DNA from: Fistularia commersonii
Lineage: Eukaryota; Chordata; Actinopteri; Syngnathiformes; Fistulariidae
Length of the DNA stretch: 64,000 bases
Assembly: GCA_037954325.1 (NCBI GenBank)
Contig: JBBMNZ010000002.1
Coordinates: forward strand, 15,795,679 to 15,859,678
Direction: 5' to 3'
How positions within the stretch are numbered: position 1 is the stretch's first letter; each line of letters starts with the position of its first letter. A program made the position numbers and the translations under genes. The notes under the pieces are model-generated. The model worked only from the letters and a program-made list of their open reading frames with translations. It searched no databases and had not been told where the DNA came from. Below, in pieces: positions 36,544-49,340 of this stretch.

Positions 36544-36549
36544 AATAAA
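36544..36549 (+). terminator. Polyadenylation signal of ccar1
   Basis: AATAAA lies 375 bases after the ccar1 stop codon (36167-36169), at the end of a noncoding AT-rich 3' UTR. No earlier canonical signal was seen. Confidence 0.6.
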
Positions 36550-37639
36550 CTATATTTAAAAGACACTAATTTTGGACAGAGAAGGGAAGTGGTTCCATGT
36601 GGGACAGACAGAATATCTCTGTAAATGGTCTGTATCCACTGTACAACCACAACTGCGCTCATTAAATCGATTCGTCCTTTCTACATTGGATTCATTTAAC
36701 TAGTTTCCACATTTTCCCCACCCCTTTCTTGAACATGTGGTTATGCATAATTCCCACCTTTCCCCTATCTGTGTCCATCAGCTGCATACATGCCTACTTT
36801 TCGATACTTAATTGTGAGCAGCATCTCAAAAAGAAAACACATGAACCAAATGCACAACTCAGTGATTGAGTTCTGCTGAAGGAGTCTTTGCTCCCAAAGA
36901 TAAAAAACCTTTTGGTTCCATGCACTAAGACTGTGCGTTAGTTTGGGTTGAAATGATTCTAAGTAACACTGAAATGTCTTCAAAAGCAGGTAATTTATTT
37001 TTCTATTGCAAATGAGATGTACTACATGGATGTCTTGTGTGACAGTAAAGTGGTTCAATCTAACACCTGAGCGTGTTGGTATTTTTCCACCTGTTTTGAA
37101 ATATATTAGCTGTAAGATGAGATATCTAACAAGTGTTTAAAGTGAAGCACTGAAGTGCTGCTATCAGAAATTTGGTCAGCATCACATTTAGTTACACCTA
37201 GATAACCAGTGCTTTCATCCAGTTAGTTTTTCAAGTAATCTTGCTTTTGACCAGCTGGAGCAAGCAGAGATTGAAGTCATTCGAAAATAAAACCATATGT
37301 ATCCCTTTGTTTTTATCATCTTAAGCTGAAGAATCTTACTATGTAATTTGTTTCTCCCATTTCCCCCAGTTCTAAATGTGTGTGTGTGTGTTTTTTTGTT
37401 GTTTTTTTTTTTTAAACTGGTTACGAAGCTTTTTGTCTAAACTCTTTCTTCTTTTTTATGCACCATAAAACAATGGTCAGCTTCAATGAAAGTTAAAATG
37501 TTAACTTTTACAATTTGTTAATAGAACAATACCTTACTTTCTGATGAGTGAAACAGTCAAGACATTAAGGATTTTGATATTGATTCAGTGAGCTAAATCT
37601 ATATCAGATAATATATGGCTATTTAAAATCATTGCTTGG

Positions 37640-37700
37640 ATTAAATTAGAATTAGAATACTTTATTGATTCCCAAGGGGGAAACTGCTTAATTTGCAGTA
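37640..37700. repeat. Retroelement 3' tail fragment
   Basis: The text ..agaatactttattgattcccaaggggg.. is the kind of tail (tttattgat-cccaagg) that ends many fish LINEs and the SINEs that use them. Similar motifs occur near 58285 (actttatttatccctgaaggg) and at 63390 (ttccttcgggattaataaag). Confidence 0.6.
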
Positions 37701-39226
37701 TTTTAGAATCAAGAAAAATACAATGTTAACAAACTCATTGTTGAAAAATTGAAGAATTGGAAAAATAGATTGCAGTTAAGTGAAACATTAGAGGAAGATG
37801 TTGACATGTAATGCAAGAAGGATATTTGCTGCCATATTTAACAAACCTGTTGTTACTATTGAGTAACCAGCATTTTTATTTTCTTTAAGATTATCCGATT
37901 ATATCCCAGAAGTAGGGTGATTTTGATGGATTTAGTTGTACTGACATTTTTAGCTGCTGCTAAATGTACTGCTTTCATCCTACCATTTGTCAGGGATAGT
38001 TTCCTGTGTCTGGGAATAACCAAACAGTTTGGACCATGAATATAAGTCAGACAGAATAAAATACACAAAGTTTGTCTGAGGAACAGGGCGGATAGTAACT
38101 CTCCAACCGCTTACCTTTGAGGCTTTTGTTCCCTGAGATGAAATCTTTGAATGTGTCTAGAACATTCATCAAGCAGATTGTTTTCACCTCACTTTGGTGA
38201 TGTTCCTCACTTCAGACACCAACACACAACATTCCCTTTTATTGTATATTCCTAAGATATTCAAGGAACTCACATGAGTTTGCGAACTGATTTCATAATG
38301 TAAAATCTTTAAAAATTGGCCAATTATTTCAGGTAGAATTTTTTTTCTATCCATGGGCATGTAGTTAATTTAATTAATAACATTCCTGCAGAATTTTTGT
38401 TGTGGACCTTTATGAGCAAAGTTGTCTCCTTTGCATATTGGTAACTTGAAGCTAATTTCCTTCCTCTGTGAGATTTAACACTCAGATTTTAAAAGGGGAG
38501 GAAACACTTCTTTCTGCTCCCAGCAGCTTATCCTTGAGAGCAAAGCCTTTGTGTCATTCAGCACTTCAGTTATGTGACTTCTTTTGTCCCAATGTCGTGC
38601 CCTGAATACTTTACAAACAAACCTCATTTGTCCCCTAAAGGAACTGCATGCATATCTATGCCTGTAGTGGCTGGATGCATGTGAGTGCACATGATTATGC
38701 GTGTACATGCACATGTGATGTGTGAAATTAGAGCCCGCTGCAGAGGGCAGGGCAGGTAACCCCACTCCTGTGCTGCAACAGAAGGCTTTTGTGGCCGATC
38801 TCCCACTCAAAAGAGCTGCAGCACTCACAGGCCTGTCTGCTGACCGTCAGTCGATTTCAATGCGGAGTCACAGCTTCCATTGAGGGAGCAAACAGGGCTA
38901 GTTAAAAGGGACTTCAGCTCCGCAACTGATCACATTGCAACTGTGCTTCTCCATGTAAATGAATCCTTAAGTGATTAAGTGTGGCTACAGAGCTTTTGAA
39001 GATGTTTCACAAGTGTCACCATCACTTTTAGTGTCCAAATCAGAAATTTCAGACGCATTTGTCCCCAAATCTAATTTGCCACAGTCATAACCAATTGTTT
39101 CCATTGAGCCCTACCTTCCCAAATGCATGTCCAAAGTTCAAATTTATCATGACAAAAGCAGCTCCAGGATTGCCTTTCCACAACCTCTAGGAGTCAATGT
39201 TTGTTGGCGCTTTGCATTGCCTTGAG

Positions 39227-39360
39227 CAGGGGTGGGCAATCATTTTGGCTGGCGGGCCACATTTATTATCAATTTTCATGCGCGGGTAAACTAGGTATCA
39301 TGTAAACTGAACCGAATGAAAATTGCAATTTAAATATTTAAATTTTTTTGGCACTTTATT
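39227..39360 (+). mobile_element. hAT-like transposon terminus (fragment)
   Basis: It begins caggggtgggcaat and continues ..ggcgggccacat.., the typical start of hAT/Charlie-type non-autonomous elements in vertebrates. The opposite end (ttgcccacccctg) was not found downstream, so the element is truncated or rearranged. A perfect hairpin lies 130 bases further on. Confidence 0.5.
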
Positions 39361-39489
39361 TCAACTTTAAAATCATTTATGATCATATAAATGTATCAAC
39401 ATTATTTTTCATGTAATCATCTATACAAAAGTAAACAAAAGGAAAAAAAAAAGGCTCTAAATTCAATATTGATTGAAAATATTCAAAGA

Positions 39490-39536
39490 AAACGGGATGT
39501 CTCAAGACCCATGTCTGGTCTTGAGACATCCCGTTT
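39490..39536. repeat. Perfect 20-bp inverted repeat with 7-base loop
   Basis: The left arm 39490-39509 (aaacgggatgtctcaagacc) and the right arm 39517-39536 are exact reverse complements around catgtct. The flanks do not extend the stem. It may be part of the hAT-like repeat just upstream or an independent foldback. No protein frame runs through it meaningfully. Confidence 0.9.
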
Positions 39537-42500
39537 GTAATGGTGACACAAGAAGCAAATGCGTAACTGCAACCCAAATGTAGACATCCTGAATGGGACA
39601 CAATAAAACCTTTATTTAACTGGATCTTAAATAAGACAACCTTAAAATATCGGTCATTTACTGAACTTTGCTTCACCTGAAAAGTGTAAAAGGTATATTC
39701 TTAGGTGGTTGTCTGCTTATAATGTGCAGCGTAGAGCACAGTATCCCAAGTGATTGCTTATGATTGAACAGCAAAAAAAAACATAATCAGCCAATATAAA
39801 CATATATTCAGGGTAAATAAACCATTTGACACTTTTTCAAATAGATTTGCCAGAAATCATTCTGAGCACACAAATCAAACAAACAAGCCAACCGGCCTCT
39901 TAGTTGATGCTTGATATTTCCGGTTATTGACACATGGGGGCCTGTTTTGCTTGACTGCTTTCTGGAGTAGCGAGAGGGGCCCCTGTTCAACATGAGGAGT
40001 CCAACTTCCTCTGGAGTGCTTTAGTTTTGGAGGAAACGATCCACCTCTCAAAGGTCTTTCGCTGGGAATACTGGGTTACAGTGTGAGAAAGTTCCACCCC
40101 TGTTAGTGACAAAGTGCCTCCGGGGCGTCTCCTAGTGGGAATGCAAAAACACCCTAGTCCTGTGCAATATAGTACGCCACAGACCACGAGAGGTGGTCAA
40201 TTTAAAACTGCTTTGGGTTCCTCTACTGTAATGGCCAAAAAATCAGGTGGTCATTTCTTGGAATTATAATATTCACTGAGATTTGAAGCATGTTTCATGG
40301 CTCAACTGGCAGATAAAGTGCACCATTCATTCTAGCTAAGCATCTACACAAAGCAGATATTCCTAACTGAAATGCATTGTTGCCCTAGCAGAAAGTATGT
40401 CACCCAATGAGATAATCACATGGCTGTAACATGAGATGAGGCAGAGCTAGCTTGCTATTTGGGAAGACAATCCTTTCCATTATAAAACTGCTTGGCTCTG
40501 CTTTGCTCCAGAGCATGCAAACATGGGTCAACACATCTAGAGGATATCGAAGTGCGTGTGGGTGTGTGTGATGATTGGGGCAGTGAAAGCTGGAACCCTT
40601 TCCATTAAGACCAGCTGGCACAGTTACTAGTAGTCACTTGTAGAGCTGCAGGGCAAAAACCTCAAATATCAGACAATTTTACAAGAGTTTAATTTCATTT
40701 GACAGTTTTCCATGTGCCATTGTAATACATTTTAAAAGCCCAACACAGCATTTTCTAATAATGTATACCTTTTAACGTTTTAAAGGCCTCATGGAGGTCT
40801 CTGCATCTCTCAAATTCCTAAACCTGTTAAGATCTAGTTTGATTACATTTTCTTTTTTTACTCCAGACACCTCCAGTTAGTTTGTTCTTTGGAATTCTAT
40901 TCACCATTACTGTAATTTATATATATGTAGTAATTAATTCCCTTCATATCTTTTATTCCATAGTTTTTGTCCTTGTTGTGGGTTTCCTAAGTACATGTTT
41001 CGACCACGAGTAAGATGCTCGGTAAAACTTCAGGAATTGTGGTTGAAATCGTATACTTTTTAAAATTAGTATGTATAAATAGTGCTAAAAGAATATATTT
41101 GGTGTGATTAGTTGAAATGAAGTTTATAATACATGTTTGGACACTCTGGAACACTAAAGCAGATGTCTCATATACTCACACAGGAAGCATAATTCAACAA
41201 AAAAAAATGTAACAATGGCTTCAATGTTGATTTCACTGTTTACAATAATAAATGTGCTGACTTTGGCACAAGAAGTCTGTTTTTTCATTTATGGAAAAAA
41301 GAGCGGCGTCTTTGTCCACCCATCCTGAAATATATTTGCTTCCAACAATGGAAAGAGAGGAATGACTCCTACTATTTTACATATATATGCGTGTGTACGA
41401 ATATATATATATATATATCCAACCCATTGTGTAGAAACCCGAACAAATGTTGGAACATCATTGTCTTATTGTCTTATATTCTGGACACATCAGTAACTGA
41501 ATTCTACATAAATATCCTCCCTGATAACACCCTGGAAGCCCCTTCAATCCTTCTATAAACTCCAACTGTCCTTCCCGTTTCCTTCTTTTTTGTCTCCAAA
41601 GTTTGAAAACCTGGCAGGAAGTCAACACGATGCATTTCCTGCATGCTTTTGCATCACCTTAAACAGTGTACTCTGTGTCTTCATACGTGTGTGTGTGTAA
41701 TGTATGAGTGTGTGTGTCTCATTGTGATGATAGGAGCATGTGCTGCCCCACGTCTACCTTTTCGGCTCAATAAGGATAGGTATGTTTTCCTCATGGCTTC
41801 ACTAATGAGGCTCATGTGCAGCTCTTGTTTGATGTCACATTGCCAGCGAGTCTTTCTGCTCTGCTTCTTCGGTTCAAAGCTCCGGCCACTCGGGTCCTGC
41901 TTTAATGTAGTTAGTGGCTGCCTGGATGTTAATTTGGTGACAGGTGACACAGTACAGACCAGAACAAGTTCCAAAATATCGGAGCAGATGAGCCCAAATG
42001 ATGATGATGTCTGATATACTTTCATGAACATGAAGAGGAATTTAACTTTTTTTTTTTCAGTGAGGTTCCTCTTAAAGCCTGCATCTGTCCTAGTCACTGT
42101 CTGCATTGTTACTCCAGAAATACTTCATAACAGCTATTTTGTTTAAACTGCTTATTGTTTAATTGGCATAACTTTAGCAGATTAATCATTACATCCTTTT
42201 TGACTTAGCTGATAACAGCCAAGAGGCATTGTCAACACTTCTGCAGTATTTTAATATGCATATTCATTGGCAACAATTAGGGCCCTATCTCTTACCCCAA
42301 GACATATGAATGCCAGACCTTTTATGCTTATTAAAAAATACGAGGTTGACCTAAAGTTAGTTAAAAAAAAAAAAAAAACTTATTCGAAGACTGTTGACTG
42401 TTCCCTTTTCGACACAGGGTAGACCGATTAGCAGCACAGAGGTTTTACTCTCTTCCTTCCTCTTTGATGCCATCAAGTTTGCAACACAATAAACCTGTCA

Positions 42501-44912
42501 AACAAGAGGGAGAAAACAGTAGACAGTTGTTACACACAGTTAAAACACTTTGAACAATTATTTATGACTATAATTGCGGTTAACGCATCGCAGGCATTTT
42601 CAAAGATTAAATATGATTTCCGTCATACTATCGTAACAAGTGCACATATGTCAGAATGCCAAAAAAAAGGCAGAAAATCAGGTGTCCCCCGAGCTGTCAT
42701 GTTTACATGCCATTCAATCTGTGAGGCAGCAGATAAAAAAGGCCCCCTGACACCCGCAGAATCATTTGAACATGAAGTGAAAGCCGATTGTGTAATTTTA
42801 CATCAAGGGTAGCATACTGTTATAGATTTTATCTGACCTGATCAAAATTCCAGCTTGCTTATAAGATACGTTTTTATGAGAGAAAAGATAAACTGCTCCT
42901 TCGATATGTGTTTGTTTTCTCCAGCCATGTATGTGGTTTAATGACCGAATCCATTTGCTATCTGTTTTAAATCAGTTTTCCGCTGACTAATAAACTGTTT
43001 CACTTTTAAACCTCTTGACATCAATACCCAAATTCCTAAGAGGCCTTTCCAGCTCTGCGTTCTTCTTTGTCTCCTTCAGAGGTCAAACCTGTGAGGAGAC
43101 CCATCGCGAGGAACAAAGAGGAGAGGTACTTGTGAATTAAAATTGGAGCCATTGTGTCTTTATGGTTGTCTGTTTAATGACTGTTGTTGCACCTGTAAAC
43201 AGCGATGCGTCAGTGCACAAAGTGTCGGGCCTAAACAAACAGACCCTCCTGGAGTCTCCTCACACAACCTCAAAGTGCGGCGAATCATCTTTCACATGGT
43301 TGTGAAGTCCTGCATGTCCAAGGGCTCTTTCTAGTGGGTGACGATGTATGTCAGAAGATAGGGATGTGGGCATAAACCATCCTTCATCGCCTCCCAACAC
43401 ACTGAAGAACTCTCAACCTAACATCAACTTCTGCTTTCTCTTTTTATTATGATTAAATACCTTTTAAGGGGTTCAGAATGTGAGAGCCGTCCTCCCCGCT
43501 GAGAGCTTTGTCGGATGCCGTGTCTGTTTGATAGTCATTCAACCAACATGACTCAGTTATAGCCTCAACTTTCAGTGATCATGTTTTATGATAAAAACCA
43601 CTATCATTGTGTGCATGTGTGTGAATACCGACTGATTTTGAGAAGCGACTAAGTTTCTGAATGTTTTGCCTTTGGTGTGCACATATTACCCTCTTAAATG
43701 TCAATCTACAGTGTGGAGAATGAAAGCAAACCAGCTTGCAGATTCTTTGATCTGAACTGCCGTGGCTCAGAGCCGATATACTGAAAATATAATAACAGAG
43801 TGCCTGGGCTGGTGCTGGGGCACGTTCACTTGCGCGTCAAGATCCAGAAAACTTTTAGATGAAAAGAAAGGAAGAAAGAAACAAGCGGTGGCGATGAAGG
43901 AATATGGTTTTGATCTTGCAGAAAATGATGGCCGTTGTGTCAAATTCACAGCATCTCTTCCCTTAAGTCCATCATCGCTGCTTTTAAAGAGTAATCTGGC
44001 ATTTTGCAAAATATGCAAGAAATAAAGGAAGGTTGATGACAGTCTGATCCTTTTTTTTTAAGAGTTTGTTATTTCTGTGCTCCAACGGGATCCTAATCGG
44101 CGTTAATGTTCAACTATGAACAGAGATGACAAGAAAGTTAGATGGTTAAATCCTCAGTTCAGCACAGGAACATTTTCTGGTCTTTTTTTTTTAAAAAAGA
44201 CTATTCCCGTTGGTAATACGAGTTGCTCCCTTCACTGTTTCAATATGGGATTTGTCTTCCCGCAGGGCAATCAGGCAATACTTACATTTAGGTTGTGTGT
44301 ATGTTGGGGGCGGTGTCAATGCTGAAAATACTTTAGAAACAGCAAGTTACATCAAGAATTCCATTTGTGAGAAGTTTGACCAGCAATCATATCTTTCTAT
44401 CTTTCTGTCAATCTGTCTGTCAGTGCCCCCTCAGCTTCATAACGGTGAAAAATACAACCACAAATATCACAGGTGTGTGAGCTCAAAATTAAGCCATTGT
44501 TGGAGATTGACTTTTTTCTAAACAAGAACGGCGGGAGAGACTCAGTAGAGAGCAGGGAAATCGTATATGCCCCTTCAGTTTCTTTCCGTGGCTTGCATTT
44601 ATTCATTCTATGCTCTTCCGATTACAATTAAGTTGAATGACTAAATGGTAGCATTTACAGTACATGCACTCTGTTCATAAAAGCATAAATTGCTTAAATT
44701 GAGACAATTTTGAGCCAGTTGTGTTGCTGGGTTCATGTAAACTTTGGAGCTGTCTCAGTTAGTTCAAGATAAAATGCAGCTCTGAAAATGCAGCTCTTAA
44801 TAGTGTAACTGGTACCTCTTTTTGTGGCCAGCAGTTGCATCCCTGCTGGATATCACAGGGTGGGAAGGTTTTCAGTCTTCTGGTCTGATGGGATCTCTAC
44901 ATGATCGGGGCT

Positions 44913-45065
44913 GGATGTGGCGTAGTTGGTAGAGCGGGCGTTGGTTGATGGTTCGATGTCATGCAGAAATGTCCTTGGGCAAGGCATTTGAACAGCTGGT
45001 CGGTGCCTCGCGTGTGAATGTCATTTTGTGTAAAGTGCTTTAGAGCTCAATACGTGGGGACCATT
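44913..45065 (+). mobile_element. tRNA-derived SINE
   Basis: A tRNA-like head has an exact A box (tggcgtagttgg at 44918-44929) and a near-consensus B box (ggttcgatgtc at 44950-44960). It is followed by the fish SINE body tccttgggcaaggca and gtaaagtgctttagagctc. The spacing of the boxes fits a polymerase III promoter. Substitutions in the B box and body show it is old. Confidence 0.8.
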
Positions 45066-47930
45066 CCATGCATCACATTTTGTATTAATGAATGACACAT
45101 TCTGCTAAAATTCTTGGTTGCCAAACTTAACTGTTTTTCTGCATTAAAATATTGGTAGGTCACTGACTAAATGACCTGTACCTGAATGACTAATGACCTC
45201 TGACCTCCACCACATGAGGCAACACAATGATCCTTTGCATTTCCTCTCTCTGACATCTCCCTTTAAATTCCCCAGTGTCACACGGTCCTGGCAGAGTAAT
45301 ACGCTCTAAAACACATCCCAGACACAGGACGTGTTTTAGTAAGGATGAAGCTATACCATCTACACACTGACTCTTTAGCAGGAATTCCGACTGAGGTCTT
45401 GAGACAGTTTGGGCCATATTTATTCCTGGCATGGTGGTAAAGAGGAAGCCCTCTGGGGGCGTTTTAGTCAGAAAATGTCCTGAGAGCCAAGATCTTATAG
45501 CAGGACCAGATGTTTCAGTTTGACTAAAACATTCAGATCAGTATGGTGGTTCGCTGAAATTATCATATTCAAAATATACATTGTGATCACATCAAGGCTG
45601 TGTCCCTCTGGAGACACCTGATATTACTTTGAAATTGCCTCAGTGTGCCGAGACAGGGAGAGATATGTATGATAATCAGACGCAGGATTTTGTGTAATTA
45701 TGGTAACTTGGTGAACTTTGCTTTTTGATAATCAGTCCCACTAGTAGACTAAACATCGGGAAGAAAGAGCCCTCGGCTTTTGAATGTGGGGAAGGCTGGC
45801 AGCTCAGGCCCATTGTCTGTGCTCCAACAAAACAAAAACATCTCTCTCTGAAAGGCCTAGACCGTATCAAACAATACGAGCATTTCTCCAAACTTCCTTG
45901 TCATTGAAAAAGCGCCAAAACATTTGTATGTGTTTGTTTGTCTTCTTCCAATTCAATGTCAAATATAGTTTGAGATATTAGGCGGTAAATTGTTGTTTTT
46001 TTTCAATCCACACCAACCATTTACTCATTATTTATAATACAGAGTATTTGTTTGATATGTTTATATCTTGAATTGCCTGATGCTGTTGTCCTTCATGTTA
46101 CACAGCCTTTCTTCATTATTAAAACCGACATTCACACAGGTTTTTTTTTGGTCTTTTTGCCTTTCGTCCCAGAATTCAGTCCGACCGCTTTAATAGTTTT
46201 GGATCTGTTTCGATCTGCTTTGTGTTAAAACTAAGTTAAATGTGTTTGTCCGAGCCATATTTTGTCTTTATGTATAGGGGCTTTATGTATAAAGACTGTA
46301 AAGGAATTAAAGATTGAGCGGACCTTTCCTTACTTCTTACCAAAAGATAGAAAACTCCTTGTTGCCACATAAAGTCTTTGCCAGTCTTTGCTCAAAGCTT
46401 CAAACTTCAGTCACCTTAGCTCTGTCTCCCCAGGACATAATTCATCCTGTGTACACCCGGCTGATGTATTCTTTTCATGTACAGAGGAAGCACAATATCC
46501 TGTTCCAGAACACGGTCTAATACAAAGTGAGGCAGACTGGCCCCGGGGCCTCTCGGGGCCAGAGTGCTCCTATGACTTAGCCACAGGTTGTGATATATGA
46601 GGTGTCTGTTTGTATGTGTTTGAGTCTGCTTGTTACAGTGTCAGTAAAAAAAAAAAAAGGGGGGGTCTTTCTTGAAAGCACAGGAGGATGTGGTTCTCTT
46701 TTGTGACAAAATCATTTGCTACTAGAAACTCTCTCAAAATGAAAAGCTTTTCCTCTTAGATTTTCTAATGGAAATCATGACTCAATCAATTGATCCTCTC
46801 TACAGAGAAACCTTTTTCTTCCTGTTGAGTGAAATAGCCTTGCTGATGGTTGTGTATTCGCTGACGGATGTTAAGGTTCTTTACCCGGAGAATCTAACGT
46901 TGACACCATCGGCCGGCAAAGTGATTTAACCATTGTAATGCTTTTCCGCTCAAACAGAGGCAAACAATGCCAGTGTCGTGCAGCATCAGCATAGTAATTT
47001 ACGTATAATCAGAACAGCGCATGACTCTTGACAAACCTGTTCTGCTGCTGTTATTTTATATGCATATGGATCTCTGACCACCTCTGCTTCTGGATCAGAG
47101 GCTGCATGATTTCCTCAATTAGCGCTGTCTAAAATAAACGAGAAAGCCTTTTTATTTCACACTGAGTTCAGCCCCTTGGAATCTCAGACTACTTTTGGAT
47201 CTCATTATTTTAGCTCTTTTATGATCACATAGAACTTGGGTTCTACAGTCTTCAAATGCAGCATTAGGTGATAAAGCTGTTTCCTTGCAGCTTTAATGCA
47301 GTATCATGGAGAAAATTACATAATCATTTGCTGGGGGAAAAAAAAGTGTTTAATGGTTAGATACCTGTATTTAATCCTAAACAAACAAATGAAAAAAACA
47401 GGCATTATTACAGCCTTCAAGTATCCTAAAGCAAAGAAGGGTGTATCAGGATCATCACGTACTGTAAAATAATTTTATGTATGAAGTTCTAAAGGTTTTC
47501 CCACTCTAACACGAGAATTCCAATAGTTAATTTAATGATAAAGAGCAGAAATCTAATAAATTACAGAATATTAGGAAATAACTGACAGGGAGCCTAGCAG
47601 AAAACCAAAGAGGAGATTTAATGGACGGAGAGCAAGATAGTGGTTGGATAAAGGCAAATGGATAAGATTCTTTATTGTCATCGTACATTACGGCACAGCA
47701 AAATTTTGCTTCATGGCCACAAAGCAAAATTCCAAATTTTAAAAACGAAGACACTGTTTCATCCTTGGGTGACTTTCTGTGAAGCTAAGTGTTGATGACC
47801 ATGATGTATATATATACATATATATGTGTGTGAATCAATAGAATATTAATTTATGTATGATTTAAATATTCTTTTACCTAAAGTGCAATACTTTGCGTTT
47901 TGATAAATACTGATAAATTGTGCATGTGTA

Positions 47931-48205
47931 CAGGACTGTCTCAGAAAATCAGAATATTGTGATAAAGTTCTCTATCTTCTGTAATGCAATTACGAAAATA
48001 AAAATGTCATACATTCTGGATTCATTACAAATCAACTGAAATATTGCAAGCCTTTTCTTATTTTAATATTGCTGATTATGGCTTACATCGTAAGAAAACT
48101 CAAAAATCCTATCTCAAAATATTAGAATATCATTTTTTGTTTTTTCAATTGCATTACAGAAGATAAAGAACTATCACAATATTCAAATTTTCTGAGACAG
48201 TCCTG
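47931..48205. mobile_element. Tc1/mariner-type MITE with long inverted repeats
   Basis: 275 bases flanked by TA on both sides (47929-47930, 48206-48207). The ends are inverted copies: caggactgtctcagaaaatc at the left and gaattttctgagacagtcctg-type sequence at the right, continuing inward with aatattgtgataaagttc against its complement. There is no coding capacity. I recall related elements in many fish genomes. Confidence 0.88.
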
Positions 48206-48211
48206 TATATA

Positions 48212-48568
48212 CACTGCTCAAAAAAATAAAGGGAACACTTAAAAAACACATCCGAGATCTAAATGAATGAAATATTCTTATGAAATACTTTGCTCTTTAC
48301 ATAGTTGAATGTGCTGACAACAAAATCACACAAAAATGATCAATGGAAATCAATTGTATCAACCCATGGAGGTCTGGATAAGAATCACACTCAAAATTAA
48401 AGTGTAAAAACAAACTCCAGGCTGATCCAACTTTGATGCAATGTCCTTAAAACAAGTCAAAATGAATCTGTGTTGCTTCCTGAGTGGACACTATGACTTC
48501 ACAGAAGTGTGATTGCCTTGGAGTTACATTATGTTGTTCAAGTGTTCCCTTTATTTTTTTGAGCAGTA
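48212..48568 (-). mobile_element. Internally deleted Tc1-like element (MITE)
   Basis: 357 bases with terminal repeats cactgctcaaaaaaataaag and its near-exact complement at 48541-48568, flanked by TA (48210-48211 and 48569-48570). The interior (..catggaggtctgg.., ..ttccattgatcattttt in reverse) matches the end regions of a full-length fish Tc1-like transposon as I remember it, with the transposase removed. It is separated from the previous MITE by only six bases (TATATA). Confidence 0.9.
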
Positions 48569-48688
48569 TATTTTCTACATTGCTTAAAACGAGTGAATGT
48601 GTGAAATAGTGCAACCATTTATTCATTGCCACCGTAAGAGATGCAGCTATGCAAAATGAATTGTTCTTCTGAGCAATGAAAAAAGGCG

Positions 48689-48733
48689 TTCATTCATTCA
48701 TTCATTCATTCATTCATTCATTCATTCATTCAC
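48689..48733. repeat. (CATT)n microsatellite upstream of stox1
   Basis: About eleven near-perfect 4-base units end where the CpG-rich stox1 promoter begins, some 275 bases before the start codon. Confidence 0.95.
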
Positions 48734-48734
48734 G

Positions 48735-49340
48735 TGATTCAAGTGCGTCGAATAAGCGCCCGCGCAAGCGTACTCCCACACCTGTGCCCAGTCAGTGGGA
48801 GGTCCACCTGCGGGTCCCTGCCCCGCGTTCCCCCGCGCCCCTGCGTGTCCGCTCTTTGGAAACCGAGACAGAGCGCAGTTTCTTGCGTGCCTCGCCGCGG
48901 GACGCGTGGCAAACCCGCACTCGGATTTTTTCTTTTTTTTTTTTGTTCCACGCGTTTTCACGTCCAAGCATGGCAGCCGCCCCCCGAAGCCGACGCGGGT
49001 AGACAATGTCTCAGCAGCCGCGGTTCGTCCAGCTGACCTCCGCCGCGCTCGCCGTCGTCCTCGGGCCAGACGAGGAGAGCCTGCGTGCCGGCGGAGGGTC
49101 TTCCCACGCCGGGGACGCGACGGGACGGGAGATCTTCGCGGATTTCAAGGCGGAGAACTCGCGTTGCTTTTGGAATAAGAGACTGGTCACGGCCGTCGCC
49201 GAAGTCTACTTTCTGGGATGGATAGAAAACCTGGTGCTTTTCGTTCAAGGGAACGCCAACCACCTGGAGGTGCTGAGGGAAGCGTGGATGCGCAGAGCTC
49301 TCAGGGCTCCGAAGGGCTTCATCCTCAAAGCTGTGGGTCA
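48735..49340 (+). promoter_or_regulatory. CpG-rich promoter and 5' UTR of stox1
   Basis: Base composition changes sharply here: GC-rich with dense CpG (for example cccgcgttcccccgcgcccc) against AT-rich DNA on both sides. The island covers the 5' UTR and the first coding exon. A short upstream frame (ATG 48970, TAG 49000-49002) ends one codon before the main start at 49006, in the same frame, which could lower or tune translation. Confidence 0.75.
49006..49336 (+). CDS. stox1: STOX1 (storkhead box 1), first coding exon; rest outside the window
   Basis: Winged-helix transcription factor studied in relation to trophoblast and cell-cycle control. This exon gives about 110 residues beginning MSQQPRFVQLTSAALAVVLG. 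It includes the diagnostic ENSRCFWNKRLVTAVAEVYF and VLREAWMRRALRAPKGFILKAVG, matching the N-terminus of human STOX1 (NARCFWNARL..LRDAWRRRALRPPRGF). It ends GTG G|gtcagt, and the human exon 1 also ends at this AVG. The following exons (DVFPVQ.., storkhead domain) were not found before 64000, so intron 1 is at least 14.7 kb. Position and strand relative to ccar1 match the human locus. Confidence 0.9.

Larger units (their letters stand above)
36560..48680. other. Intergenic region between ccar1 and stox1
   Basis: No exon chain, RNA gene or conserved protein fragment was recognised in these 12 kb. The open frames here are short and lack splice-consistent neighbours. Contents that can be named: retroelement tails near 37645 and 47655, an hAT-like terminus at 39227, a perfect hairpin at 39490, microsatellites (for example 41400), a tRNA-derived SINE at 44913 and two MITEs at 47931-48568. 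A regulatory element could be present but cannot be told from sequence alone. Confidence 0.6.

Noticed and set aside
39383..39676. 97-codon minus frame over the 39.5 kb hairpin
   Set aside because: It reads through the inverted repeat and AT-rich DNA; no transposase motif is present.
41643..42106. Overlapping 123- and 141-codon frames on opposite strands
   Set aside because: Neither shows domain-like composition or splice-consistent neighbours, and both run through simple GT repeats.
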